64,000 bases of DNA from Streptomyces sp. NBC_01217 (GTDB taxonomy: Bacteria > Actinomycetota > Actinomycetes > Streptomycetales > Streptomycetaceae). Position 1 is the stretch's first letter, and the number at the start of each line of letters is the position of its first letter. The notes below the pieces were generated by a model. It had not been told where the DNA came from. It did not search any database and was given only the letters and a program-made list of their open reading frames with translations. The stretch covers positions 7,381,501 through 7,445,500 of the forward strand of contig NZ_CP108538.1 in the NCBI RefSeq assembly GCF_035994185.1. Direction: 5' to 3'. Position numbers and translations under genes: made by a program. Shown one piece after another: positions 19,378-29,422 of this stretch.

Positions 19378-20294
19378 TGAAGACCACTGACACCCCTCCC
19401 GCGGCCCCGGCGGTGGAGCCGGTCCCCGTGGCCAAGGCGCCCGCGCCCGCCGTCAAGGCGAAGAGCAGCGAGGGCCAGGTCCTCAATGTCTTCTCGCACG
19501 GTGTGCTGATCATCTGGGCGATCCTGGTCGTCATGCCGCTGCTGTGGGCGGTGATGGCGTCGTTCAAGACGGACGACTCGATCCTGTCGACGCCGTGGGC
19601 GCTGCCGGACAAGCTGCACTTCGACAACTGGTCGCGCGCCTGGAGCCAGGCGCACATGAGCGATTACTTCTTCAACACCGTCGTGGTGGTGGGCTGCTCG
19701 CTCGCCGGCACCCTGCTGCTCGGTTCGATGGCGGCGTACGTACTGGCGCGGTTCGACTTCCCCGGCAACCGTTTCCTCTACTACCTGTTCATCGGCGGGA
19801 TGAGCTTCCCGATCATCCTGGCGCTGGTCCCGCTGTTCTTCGTCATGAACAACATGGGCCTGCTGAACACGCGGCACGGACTGATCATGGTCTACATCGC
19901 GTACTCGCTGCCGTTCACCGTCTTCTTCCTCACCTCGTTCTTCCGGACGCTGCCGTCCTCGGTGGCGGAGGCGGCGATGCTCGACGGGGCCTCGCACACC
20001 CGGACGTTCTTCCAGGTCATGCTGCCGATGGCGAAGCCCGGCCTGATCAGCGTCGGTATCTTCAACTTCCTCGGGCAGTGGAACCAGTACATGCTGCCCA
20101 CGGTGCTCAACACCGATCCGGGGCACCGGGTGCTCTCCCAGGGGCTGGTCGAGCTGGCCAACAGCCAGGGGTACAAGGGTGACTGGTCCGGTCTCTTCGC
20201 CGGTCTGGTGATGGCGATGCTGCCGGTCCTCGCGGCCTACATCATCTTCCAGCGTCAGGTCGTCGCTGGGCTCACCGCGGGTGCGGTGAAGTAG
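19377..20294 (+). CDS. ngcG: NgcG: sugar ABC transporter permease
   Basis: 305-aa second permease of the NgcEFG importer. An Ala/Pro-rich cytoplasmic N-terminus of about 35 aa precedes the first membrane helix (VLIIWAILVVMPLLWAVM). The EAA motif reads EAAMLDGASHTRTFFQVMLP. It overlaps ngcF by 1 nt (ATGA) and ends at a strong terminator. Confidence 0.9.
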   Translation: MKTTDTPPAAPAVEPVPVAKAPAPAVKAKSSEGQVLNVFSHGVLIIWAILVVMPLLWAVMASFKTDDSILSTPWALPDKLHFDNWSRAWSQAHMSDYFFNTVVVVGCSLAGTLLLGSMAAYVLARFDFPGNRFLYYLFIGGMSFPIILALVPLFFVMNNMGLLNTRHGLIMVYIAYSLPFTVFFLTSFFRTLPSSVAEAAMLDGASHTRTFFQVMLPMAKPGLISVGIFNFLGQWNQYMLPTVLNTDPGHRVLSQGLVELANSQGYKGDWSGLFAGLVMAMLPVLAAYIIFQRQVVAGLTAGAVK

Positions 20295-20311
20295 CACCCC
20301 GTATTCTCCGC

Positions 20312-20362
20312 ACACACACAAACCGCCCGCCGGCGCATCGCCGGCGGGCGGTTTGTGTGTGT
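20312..20362 (+). terminator. Strong terminator after ngcEFG
   Basis: A perfect 24-bp stem with a 3-nt CAT loop; the arms run 20312-20335 and 20339-20362, core CCGCCCGCCGGCG. One of the longest perfect hairpins in the window. It separates ngcEFG from the ROK regulator. Confidence 0.9.
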
Positions 20363-20494
20363 TACGGGGCCGTACCGGGTGCGGGCCGTGTGCTCATCCG
20401 AGGCTTCGCATGCTCAAGGTCTTGACGGGGAGTGCCCCAAAACGCTCAGCTTAGAGTTCACATGTTAGAGAAAACGGTAGGAGTGAGAGAGTCG

Positions 20495-21694
20495 ATGGAG
20501 ACTCCGGGGTCGCAGACATCTCTGCATCGCGCCAACCTTGAGCGGGTCGTGCGCGCCGTACGCATGGCCGGCTCGCTCACCCAGGCGGAGATCGCGCGGA
20601 GCACCGGCCTGTCAGCGGCCACCGTCTCCAATATCGTGCGCGAGCTGAAGGACGGCGGCACGGTCGAGGTGACCCCCACCTCGGCGGGCGGCCGCCGGGC
20701 CCGCAGCGTCTCGCTCAGCGGCGACGCAGGCATCGTGATCGGCGTCGATTTCGGGCATACGCATCTGAGGGTGGCGGTCGGTAATCTCGCCCACCAGGTG
20801 CTCGCCGAGGAGTCCGAGCCGATGGATGTCGACGCCTCCGCCGCGGAGGGGTTCGGACGGGCGGAACGCCTGGTCAAGCGGCTGATCGAGACGACCGGGA
20901 TCAGCCCGGACAAGGTGATCGGGGTCGGCCTCGGTGTACCCGGCCCGATCGACGTGGAGTCCGGCACGCTGGGCTCCACGTCGATCCTGCCGGGGTGGAC
21001 GGGCATCAACCCCAGCGAGGAGCTCGCGGGCCGGCTCGGCGTACCGGTGTACGTCGACAACGACGCCAACCTCGGGGCGCTCGGCGAACTGGTCTGGGGG
21101 AGCGGCCGCGGGGTCAAGGACCTCGCCTACATCAAGGTCGCCAGCGGTGTCGGCGCCGGTCTGGTGATCGACGGGCACATCTACCGGGGGCCGGGCGGGA
21201 CGGCCGGTGAGATCGGGCACATCACGCTCGACGAATCGGGCCCGGTGTGCCGCTGCGGCAACCGCGGGTGCCTGGAGACGTTCACCGCCGCGCGGTACGT
21301 CCTGCCGCTGCTCCAGCCCAGCCACGGGCCCGATCTCACCATGGAGCGGGTGGTCCAGCTGGCCCGTGGCGGCGATCCCGGCTGCCGCCGGGTGATCGGG
21401 GACGTGGGGCGGCACATCGGCAGCGGGGTGGCCAACCTCTGCAATCTGCTCAACCCCAGCCGGGTGGTGCTCGGCGGTTCGCTCGCGGAGGCGGGCGAAC
21501 TGGTCCTCGCACCGATCCGCGACTCGGTCTCCCGCTATGCCATTCCCAGCGCCGCGAGGCAGCTCTCGGTGCTTCCCGGGGCGCTCGGCGGCCGGGCCGA
21601 GGTGCTGGGCGCGCTGGCCCTGGTGCTGAGCGAAATGGGCGATTCGACCCTCTTGGAGGGCACTCTGTCGACGGCGACCCCTGCCTTCACTTAG
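20495..21694 (+). CDS. rok7B7: ROK-family transcriptional regulator (Rok7B7-like)
   Basis: 399 aa with an N-terminal winged HTH (residues about 15-65, SLTQAEIARSTGLSAATVSNIV) fused to a sugar-kinase-like ROK domain. The ROK signature reads GVDFGHTHLRVAVG and GTAGEIGHITLD, with the zinc cluster CRCGNRGCLE. In S. coelicolor the orthologue at this place (Rok7B7, SCO6008 as I recall) controls xylose uptake and affects carbon repression and antibiotic production. The downstream xylFGH genes and the dyads in the 123-bp gap after it support a local target. ATG 20495 uses AGGAG 11 nt upstream; GTG 20483 is a less likely start. Confidence 0.9.
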   Translation: METPGSQTSLHRANLERVVRAVRMAGSLTQAEIARSTGLSAATVSNIVRELKDGGTVEVTPTSAGGRRARSVSLSGDAGIVIGVDFGHTHLRVAVGNLAHQVLAEESEPMDVDASAAEGFGRAERLVKRLIETTGISPDKVIGVGLGVPGPIDVESGTLGSTSILPGWTGINPSEELAGRLGVPVYVDNDANLGALGELVWGSGRGVKDLAYIKVASGVGAGLVIDGHIYRGPGGTAGEIGHITLDESGPVCRCGNRGCLETFTAARYVLPLLQPSHGPDLTMERVVQLARGGDPGCRRVIGDVGRHIGSGVANLCNLLNPSRVVLGGSLAEAGELVLAPIRDSVSRYAIPSAARQLSVLPGALGGRAEVLGALALVLSEMGDSTLLEGTLSTATPAFT

Positions 21695-21701
21695 ATAACG
21701 A

Positions 21702-21717
21702 ATGGCACCGTTGTCAT
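21702..21717. promoter_or_regulatory. Dyad between rok and xylF
   Basis: ATGGCACCGTTGTCAT is nearly palindromic (12 of 16 positions symmetric) and is nested inside a wider dyad TAACGA (21696-21701) ... TCGTTA (21719-21724). It lies directly upstream of AT-rich promoter-like sequence (TTAAGAATTTACTCC) for xylF. A good candidate operator for the ROK regulator. Confidence 0.55.
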
Positions 21718-21777
21718 CTCGTTAAGAATTTACTCCTTGACGTCGGCTTCGCGGCCGAGTTGACTTCCAGCCACCTC

Positions 21778-21795
21778 GGCCGCAACGTTGCGGCC
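21778..21795. promoter_or_regulatory. Perfect 18-bp palindrome in front of xylF
   Basis: GGCCGCAACGTTGCGGCC, ending 5 nt before the xylF ribosome site AGGGAGG (21801-21807). Its core CAACGTTG is shared with the GH92 upstream palindrome. It could be a LacI/ROK operator, or form a hairpin in the leader RNA. Confidence 0.55.
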
Positions 21796-21817
21796 TCGTC
21801 AGGGAGGCACACCCGCA

Positions 21818-22885
21818 ATGAACGCAATGACGCGACGCATCGTCATAGGCACGGCCGCAGTTTCGATGGCCGTCTCCCTCGCAGCCTGTGGCAAGGCGGG
21901 CGACGACAAGAAGGGCTCGGCGGACTCGGGCAGCAAGACCAAGATCGGTCTGCTGCTCCCGGAGAACAAGACCGCTCGCTACGAGACGCTGGACAAGCCG
22001 CTGTTCATCGAAGCGGTCAAGAAGGACTGCGCGGACTGCGAGGTTGTCTACAACAACGCGGCCGGTGATGTCGGCCAGCAGAAGCAGCAGTTCGAGCAGC
22101 AGATAGCCGACGGCATCAAGGTCATCGCGATCTCCTCGGTCGACGCCGAGAAGTCCGCCGCGTGGGTTGCCGACGCACACAAGAAGGGCGTCAAGGTCGT
22201 CGCGTACGACCGCGCCATCGTCGGTGCCGACGCCTACGTCAGCCACGACAACGAGAAGATCGGCAAGCTCCAGGGCGAGGCCGTCCTCGCCGCCCTCGGT
22301 TCCAAGGCGGCCGGCTCCAACCTCGTCATGATCAACGGTGACGAGAAGGACCCGAACGCCGGCCTGTTCAAGAAGGGTGCTCACGAGGCCCTCGACGGCA
22401 AGATCAAGATTGCCTACGAGGCGTCCGGCGAGTGGGACCCGAAGATCGCCGGCGAGAAGATGACCGCCGCGATCTCCTCGGTCGGCAAGGGCAAGATCAA
22501 CGCGGTCTACTCCGCCAACGACGGCATGGCGGGCGGCATCATCACGTCCCTGGGCAACGCCGGCATCAAGGACATCCCGGTGGGTGGCCAGGACGCCGAG
22601 CTCCCCGGTATCCAGCGGATCATCGCCGGTACGCAGACCTTCACGATCTACAAGTCGCCGAAGCAGCTCGCCCCGACGGCTGCCCAGTTCGCTGTCAACC
22701 TGCTCCAGGGCAAGGACATCGGCGCCTCGGGCGAGACGGACGGCGTTCCCTCCACGCTGCTCGAGCCGACCGTGGTGAACAAGGACAACATCGAGTCCAC
22801 CGTGGTCAAGGACGGCATCTACCAGGCCTCCGCGATCTGCGTCAAGGACATCGCCGCCAAGTGCACCGCACTGGGCATCCAGTAG
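21818..22885 (+). CDS. xylF: XylF: xylose ABC transporter, substrate-binding lipoprotein
   Basis: 355-aa periplasmic-binding-protein-like (type 1, Peripla_BP_4) lipoprotein. The signal has a lipobox SLAAC with C24. The mature part contains the pentose-binding pattern VAYDRAIVGADAYVSHDN and YSANDGMAGGIITSL. It binds xylose outside the membrane and delivers it to XylH. ATG 21818 after AGGGAGG (10-nt spacing). First gene of xylFGH. A hairpin follows immediately, which would let this gene be expressed above the ATPase and permease, as is usual for binding proteins. Confidence 0.9.
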   Translation: MNAMTRRIVIGTAAVSMAVSLAACGKAGDDKKGSADSGSKTKIGLLLPENKTARYETLDKPLFIEAVKKDCADCEVVYNNAAGDVGQQKQQFEQQIADGIKVIAISSVDAEKSAAWVADAHKKGVKVVAYDRAIVGADAYVSHDNEKIGKLQGEAVLAALGSKAAGSNLVMINGDEKDPNAGLFKKGAHEALDGKIKIAYEASGEWDPKIAGEKMTAAISSVGKGKINAVYSANDGMAGGIITSLGNAGIKDIPVGGQDAELPGIQRIIAGTQTFTIYKSPKQLAPTAAQFAVNLLQGKDIGASGETDGVPSTLLEPTVVNKDNIESTVVKDGIYQASAICVKDIAAKCTALGIQ

Positions 22886-22894
22886 TCCCTCCTC

Positions 22895-22920
22895 GCGCCA
22901 GGGCCAGCAGGCCCTGGCGC
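22895..22920 (+). terminator. Attenuator-type hairpin between xylF and xylG
   Basis: Perfect 11-bp stem GCGCCAGGGCC with a 4-nt loop, starting 9 nt after the xylF stop. Probably stabilises or partly terminates the xylF message within the xylFGH operon. Confidence 0.65.
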
Positions 22921-23070
22921 GTACGGGTTTGATCCGCGCCGCACGGCGGAGTCTGCCCCCCCATGACTGTCCGGCCCCGGCCGGCCCACACCCCGCTGCC
23001 GGCCGGGTGCCGGACATTCTTCCCCCAGTACTTCCAGTACATCGACGCTGCCCCTCGTGGCGCGGCGTCT

Positions 23071-23108
23071 CCGCCGGTCAGGCGGCACATCCCCGCCGGT
23101 CAGGCGGC
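23071..23108 (+). repeat. Tandem stem-loops in the xylG leader
   Basis: CCGCCGGTCAGGCGGC occurs twice, 23071-23086 and 23093-23108, with a period of 22 nt. Each copy is itself an inverted repeat (CCGCC-GGTCA-GGCGG). The second ends 2 nt before the xylG ribosome site AGGAG (23111-23115), so the structures could gate translation. Confidence 0.6.
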
Positions 23109-23124
23109 GAAGGAGATGGTTCAC

Positions 23125-23904
23125 GTGTCACAGACGCCCGTGCTGGCGTTGCGTGGAGTCTTCAAGCGATTCGGAGCGGTCCAGGTCCTCTCCGGTGTCG
23201 ATCTCGAAGTCCACGCCGGAGAAGTGGTCGCCCTGGTCGGCGACAACGGTGCAGGAAAGTCCACGCTGGTCAAGACGATCGCCGGCGTGCACCCCATCGA
23301 TGAGGGCGTCATCGAGTGGGAGGGCGCGAAGGTGGACATCAACCGTCCGCACGACGCCCAGAACCTCGGCGTCGCCACCGTCTACCAGGACCTTGCGCTC
23401 TGCGACAACCTGGATGTCGTCGCCAACCTCTTCCTCGGTCGCGAGATCAAGAAGGGTGGCGTCCTCGACGAGGTCGCCATGGAGAAGCGGGCACAGGACC
23501 TCCTGTCCACGCTCTCCATCCGTATCCCCAGCGTCCGTATCCCGGTTGCCGCGCTCTCCGGCGGCCAGCGCCAGGTCGTGGCCATCGCCCGTGCCCTGGT
23601 CGGCAACCCCAAGATCGTGATCCTGGACGAGCCCACCGCGGCCCTCGGCGTCGAGCAGACCGCACAGGTCCTCGACCTGGTGGAGCGGCTGCGCGAGCAG
23701 AACCTCGGCGTCATCCTCATCAGCCACAACATGGCCGATGTGAAGGCTGTCGCCGACAAGGTCGCCGTGCTGCGACTCGGCCACAACAACGGCATCTTCC
23801 CTGTGGCGACGACCAGCCACGAAGAAATCATCGCCGCGATCACGGGCGCCACGGACAACGCCGTGACCCGTCGCAAGTCCCGCAGCGCGGAGGCATCCAA
23901 GTGA
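23125..23904 (+). CDS. xylG: XylG: sugar ABC transporter ATP-binding protein (single domain)
   Basis: 259-aa ATPase with Walker A GDNGAGKST (39-47), signature LSGGQRQVV, Walker B VILDEPTAAL and the switch histidine in LISHNMADV. Unlike E. coli XylG, which has two fused ATPase domains, this protein has one, so it presumably works as a homodimer. I chose GTG 23125 (9 nt after AGGAG); the ATG at 23116 abuts the ribosome site. The stop overlaps the xylH start (GTGA). Confidence 0.9.
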   Translation: MSQTPVLALRGVFKRFGAVQVLSGVDLEVHAGEVVALVGDNGAGKSTLVKTIAGVHPIDEGVIEWEGAKVDINRPHDAQNLGVATVYQDLALCDNLDVVANLFLGREIKKGGVLDEVAMEKRAQDLLSTLSIRIPSVRIPVAALSGGQRQVVAIARALVGNPKIVILDEPTAALGVEQTAQVLDLVERLREQNLGVILISHNMADVKAVADKVAVLRLGHNNGIFPVATTSHEEIIAAITGATDNAVTRRKSRSAEASK

Positions 23905-25199
23905 GCAAGATCAGCAAGACTTCGGCCGAGGTCCCGGCCCAGGCAAAGGCCACCGAGGCTCCCGTAGCAGCGGCCGGCGCAGTCAAGGCCGTCGACCCCC
24001 GCCTGCTCATCCGTGAGCAGGGCTTCAAGGGCTACTGGACCGAGTTCAAGCGCAAGGTGCGCTCGGGTGAGATCGGCTCGCTGCCTGTCGTGGTGGGCCT
24101 GATCGTCATCGGGATCGTCTTCCAGGTCGAGACCGGCAACTTCCTCACCTCGTACAACCTCGACCAGATCACGTTGTACGCGGCGGGCCCCGGCATCATG
24201 GCCGTGGGCATCGTCTTCGTACTGCTGCTCGGCGAGATCGACCTCGCGGTCGGTTCCGTCGCGGGTCTCGCGGGTTCGGTGTGGGCCGTGCTCGGCACGG
24301 ACATGCCCGACTCCCTCGCCATCGTGGTCGGCATCCTGTCCGGCACGGTCATCGGCGCCTTCCACGGCATCGTCTTCGCCAAGATCGGCGTGCCCGCGTT
24401 CGTCGTGACGCTGGCAGGCTTCCTGGGCTGGGCCGGTCTGCAGACCTGGGTGATGGGCGACAAGTCCACCATCACCACCCCGCTCGGCAGCTTCGTCCGC
24501 GACCTGACCAGCTACTACTTCGCCGACGTCGCCGCCGCCTACGGTCTCGCCGTGGTCGTGATCGTCGCCTTCTACCTCGCGCAGCTGCGCGACTCGAGCC
24601 GCCGCAAGGCCGCAGAGCTGCCGCACCGCCCGCAGAGCGAGATCATCCTGCGCACCTTGCTGATCGCCGTCCTGTGCCTCCTCGCCGCGTACGCGTTCAA
24701 CCAGGAGCAGGGCCTCCCGCTCTCCCTGGTGATCTTCCTCGCGATCCTGGTCATCACCGACTTCGTTCTGCGCCGCACCACCTACGGCCGTCAGATCTTC
24801 GCGGTCGGCGGTGGCATCGAGGCAGCGCGTCGTGCTGGTATCAACGTGTCCTGGATCCGCATCTCGGTGTTCATGATCTCCGGCACGCTCGGTGCGGTCG
24901 GCGGTCTCTTCCTGGCCTCCGCGACCGGCGGCGCCGACCGTTCGCTCGGTGGCGGCAACCAGCTCATGATGTGCATCGCCGCAGCCGTCATCGGCGGTAC
25001 GTCCCTGTTCGGCGGACGCGGCAAGGTCTGGTCCGCGCTGCTGGGCATCCTGGTCATCCAGTCGATCGTCCAGGGCCTCAACCAGATGAACCTGTCGTCG
25101 AACGCGATCCAGTACATGATCACCGGTGGAGTGCTCCTCATCGCCGTGATCATCGACTCGGTCTCGCGCAAGACCCAGAAGACCGCGGGCCGCGCCTGA
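23901..25199 (+). CDS. xylH: XylH: sugar ABC transporter permease
   Basis: 432-aa membrane protein of the branched-chain/ribose permease family (BPD_transp_2), with about 10 hydrophobic segments. The N-terminal cytoplasmic region of about 65 aa is Ala-rich and charged. The family stretch AVGGGIEAARRAGINVSWIR corresponds to the ATPase-contact loop. GTG start overlaps the xylG stop by 4 nt. With XylF and XylG it completes a D-xylose importer; it is followed by a terminator. Confidence 0.9.
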   Translation: MSKISKTSAEVPAQAKATEAPVAAAGAVKAVDPRLLIREQGFKGYWTEFKRKVRSGEIGSLPVVVGLIVIGIVFQVETGNFLTSYNLDQITLYAAGPGIMAVGIVFVLLLGEIDLAVGSVAGLAGSVWAVLGTDMPDSLAIVVGILSGTVIGAFHGIVFAKIGVPAFVVTLAGFLGWAGLQTWVMGDKSTITTPLGSFVRDLTSYYFADVAAAYGLAVVVIVAFYLAQLRDSSRRKAAELPHRPQSEIILRTLLIAVLCLLAAYAFNQEQGLPLSLVIFLAILVITDFVLRRTTYGRQIFAVGGGIEAARRAGINVSWIRISVFMISGTLGAVGGLFLASATGGADRSLGGGNQLMMCIAAAVIGGTSLFGGRGKVWSALLGILVIQSIVQGLNQMNLSSNAIQYMITGGVLLIAVIIDSVSRKTQKTAGRA

Positions 25200-25216
25200 C
25201 CGCGGAACCCGCGCCT

Positions 25217-25246
25217 GTGCCCGGCACCCTTCGTGGTGCCGGGCAC
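25217..25246 (+). terminator. Terminator after xylFGH
   Basis: Perfect 12-bp stem GTGCCCGGCACC with a 6-nt loop, 17 nt after the xylH stop. Confidence 0.8.
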
Positions 25247-25374
25247 CTGCGTGTACGCATGTACGCACGCACCGATCCGCACCCGAAAACACCGCCCGAT
25301 GACCGGGACCCCGGACGGAACATTAGACTCAGCGGATCGGCATGCTCGACCAGCTCAAACGCAAGGAGGCACGG

Positions 25375-27303
25375 GTGGCCCTGCTGACCCGCATCGGGGG
25401 ACCGCGCGACCTGGACCGGCTCAGTCCTGAGCAGCTGGAACAGCTCGCCGAGGAGATCCGGACCTTCCTCGTCGACGCAGTCTCCAAGACCGGCGGCCAC
25501 CTCGGCCCCAACCTGGGCGTGGTCGAGCTGACCATCGCCCTGCACCGGGTCTTCGATTCGCCGAAGGACAAGGTGCTCTTCGACACCGGTCACCAGAGCT
25601 ATGTGCACAAGCTCCTCACCGGCCGCCAGGACTTCTCGAAGCTCAAGAGCAGGGGCGGCCTCTCCGGCTACCCCTCGCGCGCCGAGTCCGAGCACGACGT
25701 CATCGAGAACTCGCACGCCTCCACCGTGCTCGGCTGGGCCGACGGCCTCGCCAAGGCCAACGAGGTGCTGGGCAAGGACGACCATGTCGTCGCGGTCATC
25801 GGTGACGGCGCTCTCACCGGCGGTATGGCCTGGGAGGCGCTGAACAACATCGCCGCCGCCAAGGACCGCCCGCTCGTCATCGTCGTCAACGACAACGAGC
25901 GCTCCTACGCCCCGACCATCGGCGGCCTCGCCAACCACCTGGCCACCCTGCGCACCACCGACGGCTACGAACGCTTCCTGGCCCGCGGCAAGGACATCCT
26001 GGAGCGCACCCCCGTCGTCGGGAAGCCGCTGTACGAGACGCTGCACGGCGCCAAGAAGGGGCTGAAGGACTTCATCGCCCCGCAGGGCATGTTCGAGGAC
26101 CTCGGCCTGAAGTACGTCGGCCCGATCGACGGACACGACATCGAGGCCCTGGAGTCCGCGCTCCAGCGTGCCAAGCGCTTCGGCGGGCCCGTCATCGTGC
26201 ACTGCCTCACCGAGAAGGGCCGCGGCTACACCCCCGCCCTGCTCGACGAGGCCGACCGCTTCCACGCCGTCGGCAAGATCCACCCCGACACCGGCCTCCC
26301 GGTCGCCACCTCCGGTCTCGACTGGACCTCCGTCTTCGGCGAGGAGATGGTCAAGCTCGGCAAGGAGCGCAAGGACATCGTCGCGATCACCGCGGCCATG
26401 CTCCAGCCCGTCGGCCTCACCGGGTTCGAGAAGGAATTCCCGGACCGGATCTACGACGTCGGCATCGCCGAGCAGCACGGCGCGGTCTCCGCGGCCGGCC
26501 TCGCCACCGGCGGACTGCACCCCGTCTTCGCGGTGTACGCCACCTTCCTCAACCGGGCCTTCGACCAGGTCCTGATGGATGTCGCGCTGCACAAGTGCGG
26601 TGTGACCTTCGTCCTGGACCGGGCGGGGATCACCGGCACCGACGGCGCCTCGCACAACGGCATGTGGGACATGTCGATCCTGCAGTGCGTGCCCACCCTG
26701 CGGATCGCCGCCCCGCGCGACGCCGACCAGGTCCGCGCCCAGTTGCGCGAGGCCGTCGAGGTCGACGACGCACCGACCGTGGTCCGCTTCTCCAAGGGCG
26801 CGGTCGGCCCGGCGGTCAAGGCCGTCGGCAGGGTCGGCGGCATGGACATCCTGCGCGAGCCCGGCACCACCCGGCCGGACGTCCTCCTGGTCTCCGTCGG
26901 CGCGCTCGCCCCGATGTGTCTGGAGATCGCCGATCTGCTGGACGCCCAGGGCATCTCGACGACCGTCGTCGACCCGCGCTGGGTCAAGCCGGTCGACGAG
27001 GCCATGGCCCCGCTCGCCGAGCGGCACCGGGTCGTCGTCACCGTCGAGGACAACAGCAGGGCCGGCGGCGTCGGTTCCGCCGTCGCCCAGTCGCTGCGCG
27101 ACGCCGGGGTCGACGTACCGCTGCGCGACTTCGGCATCCCGCCGCGCTTCCTCGACCACGCCTCCCGCAAGGAGGTCATGGCCGAGATCGGGCTGACCGC
27201 GCCGGACATCGCCCGCCAGGTCACCGGCCTGGTCGCCAAGCTGGACGGCCGCTACGAGACGGGCGCGGACAGCGCGTCCGTGATCGAGCCCGCCCGCGAC
27301 TGA
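25375..27303 (+). CDS. dxs: 1-deoxy-D-xylulose-5-phosphate synthase
   Basis: Thiamine-diphosphate enzyme that condenses pyruvate and glyceraldehyde 3-phosphate, the first step of the MEP isoprenoid pathway. 642 aa, the normal length. TPP/Mg motif [16 protein letters not shown] begins at G143; the catalytic glutamate is E366 in GIAEQHG; His motifs are TGHQSYVHK and SHNGMWD. I chose GTG 25375 with AAGGAGG just upstream; ATG 25342 would add 11 residues without a good ribosome site. It stands alone, between the terminators at 25217-25246 and 27328-27374. Confidence 0.97.
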   Translation: MALLTRIGGPRDLDRLSPEQLEQLAEEIRTFLVDAVSKTGGHLGPNLGVVELTIALHRVFDSPKDKVLFDTGHQSYVHKLLTGRQDFSKLKSRGGLSGYPSRAESEHDVIENSHASTVLGWADGLAKANEVLGKDDHVVAVIGDGALTGGMAWEALNNIAAAKDRPLVIVVNDNERSYAPTIGGLANHLATLRTTDGYERFLARGKDILERTPVVGKPLYETLHGAKKGLKDFIAPQGMFEDLGLKYVGPIDGHDIEALESALQRAKRFGGPVIVHCLTEKGRGYTPALLDEADRFHAVGKIHPDTGLPVATSGLDWTSVFGEEMVKLGKERKDIVAITAAMLQPVGLTGFEKEFPDRIYDVGIAEQHGAVSAAGLATGGLHPVFAVYATFLNRAFDQVLMDVALHKCGVTFVLDRAGITGTDGASHNGMWDMSILQCVPTLRIAAPRDADQVRAQLREAVEVDDAPTVVRFSKGAVGPAVKAVGRVGGMDILREPGTTRPDVLLVSVGALAPMCLEIADLLDAQGISTTVVDPRWVKPVDEAMAPLAERHRVVVTVEDNSRAGGVGSAVAQSLRDAGVDVPLRDFGIPPRFLDHASRKEVMAEIGLTAPDIARQVTGLVAKLDGRYETGADSASVIEPARD

Positions 27304-27327
27304 CACCCCGCACGAGGCGATACGGCC

Positions 27328-27374
27328 AATGGGCCGGTCGGGCCACCCTGTACGGGTGGTCCGACCGGCCCATT
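27328..27374 (+). terminator. Terminator after dxs
   Basis: Long stem AATGGGCCGGTCGG paired with CCGACCGGCCCATT, plus an inner CCACCC/GGGTGG pair, 24 nt after the dxs stop. Confidence 0.85.
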
Positions 27375-27459
27375 CGCGTGAAATCCTCCGGGGCGGAGCC
27401 CTGCGGCGCAGATACGGTCCCAATCATGGCGTACACGACGAGTGCGTGGAGGTACGCCG

Positions 27460-28971
<1,512 letters not shown>

Positions 28972-28972
28972 T

Positions 28973-29383
28973 TCAGCCGGTGCGCGACGGCGGCAGCGGC
29001 CGCACCGTACGGGGGCCCACGCACCGCGCCCCGTACGCCTCCACCCGCTGCCGCAGTTCCCGGTCTGCGGTGACGACGACACAGATGCGGGACGGCGTAT
29101 GTGACATGGCATCGGCGACCAGTTCGACGATCCGGTCGTCACCGCTCCCCGGCGCCGGCTCCACCCGCACCCCGGGAATCGAAGCAACGCCCCGGGCCGC
29201 GCCCTCGACGACCAGGACCAGCTCGGCGGGACCGGGGTGGACCGCCAGCCCGTCCACGGCGAACGGGACCAGCGAATCCCGCAGCCTGACGGCCGCACCG
29301 CACCGGTCCCGCCACCACCCGTCCGGTACCGACCCGACCACATTGGCCGCGTCGACGATCACCAGGGCCGGTTCGCTCAGCAT
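28973..29383 (-). CDS. NYN/PIN-like domain protein
   Basis: 136-aa single-domain protein. It resembles NYN/PIN-type RNases, with Asp-containing motifs at each strand end: LVIVDAANVV at the N-terminus, GSGDDRIVELV in the middle and VVTADRELRQRV near the C-terminus. These are the pattern of the metal-binding acid cluster. Streptomyces databases may name it NTP pyrophosphohydrolase; the visible motifs fit NYN better. Function unproven. It lies 39 nt downstream of the LCP gene and may be cotranscribed with it. The start has only GAGG directly abutting. Confidence 0.6.
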   Translation of the reverse strand: MLSEPALVIVDAANVVGSVPDGWWRDRCGAAVRLRDSLVPFAVDGLAVHPGPAELVLVVEGAARGVASIPGVRVEPAPGSGDDRIVELVADAMSHTPSRICVVVTADRELRQRVEAYGARCVGPRTVRPLPPSRTG

Positions 29384-29422
29384 CCTCGAAGGGTGTCATG
29401 CGCCGGCCCCGGCCGGAGTCCG

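Noticed and set aside
23071..23108. The short repeats as a CRISPR array.
   Set aside because: Only two 16-nt copies with a 6-nt spacer and no cas genes. No CRISPR array, tRNA, rRNA, integrase, transposase or replication origin was seen in the window.
25247..25270. GTGTACGCATGTACGCAC-like sequence after the xylH terminator as an operator for dxs.
   Set aside because: The symmetry is imperfect and nothing links it to dxs; it looks like chance alternation.
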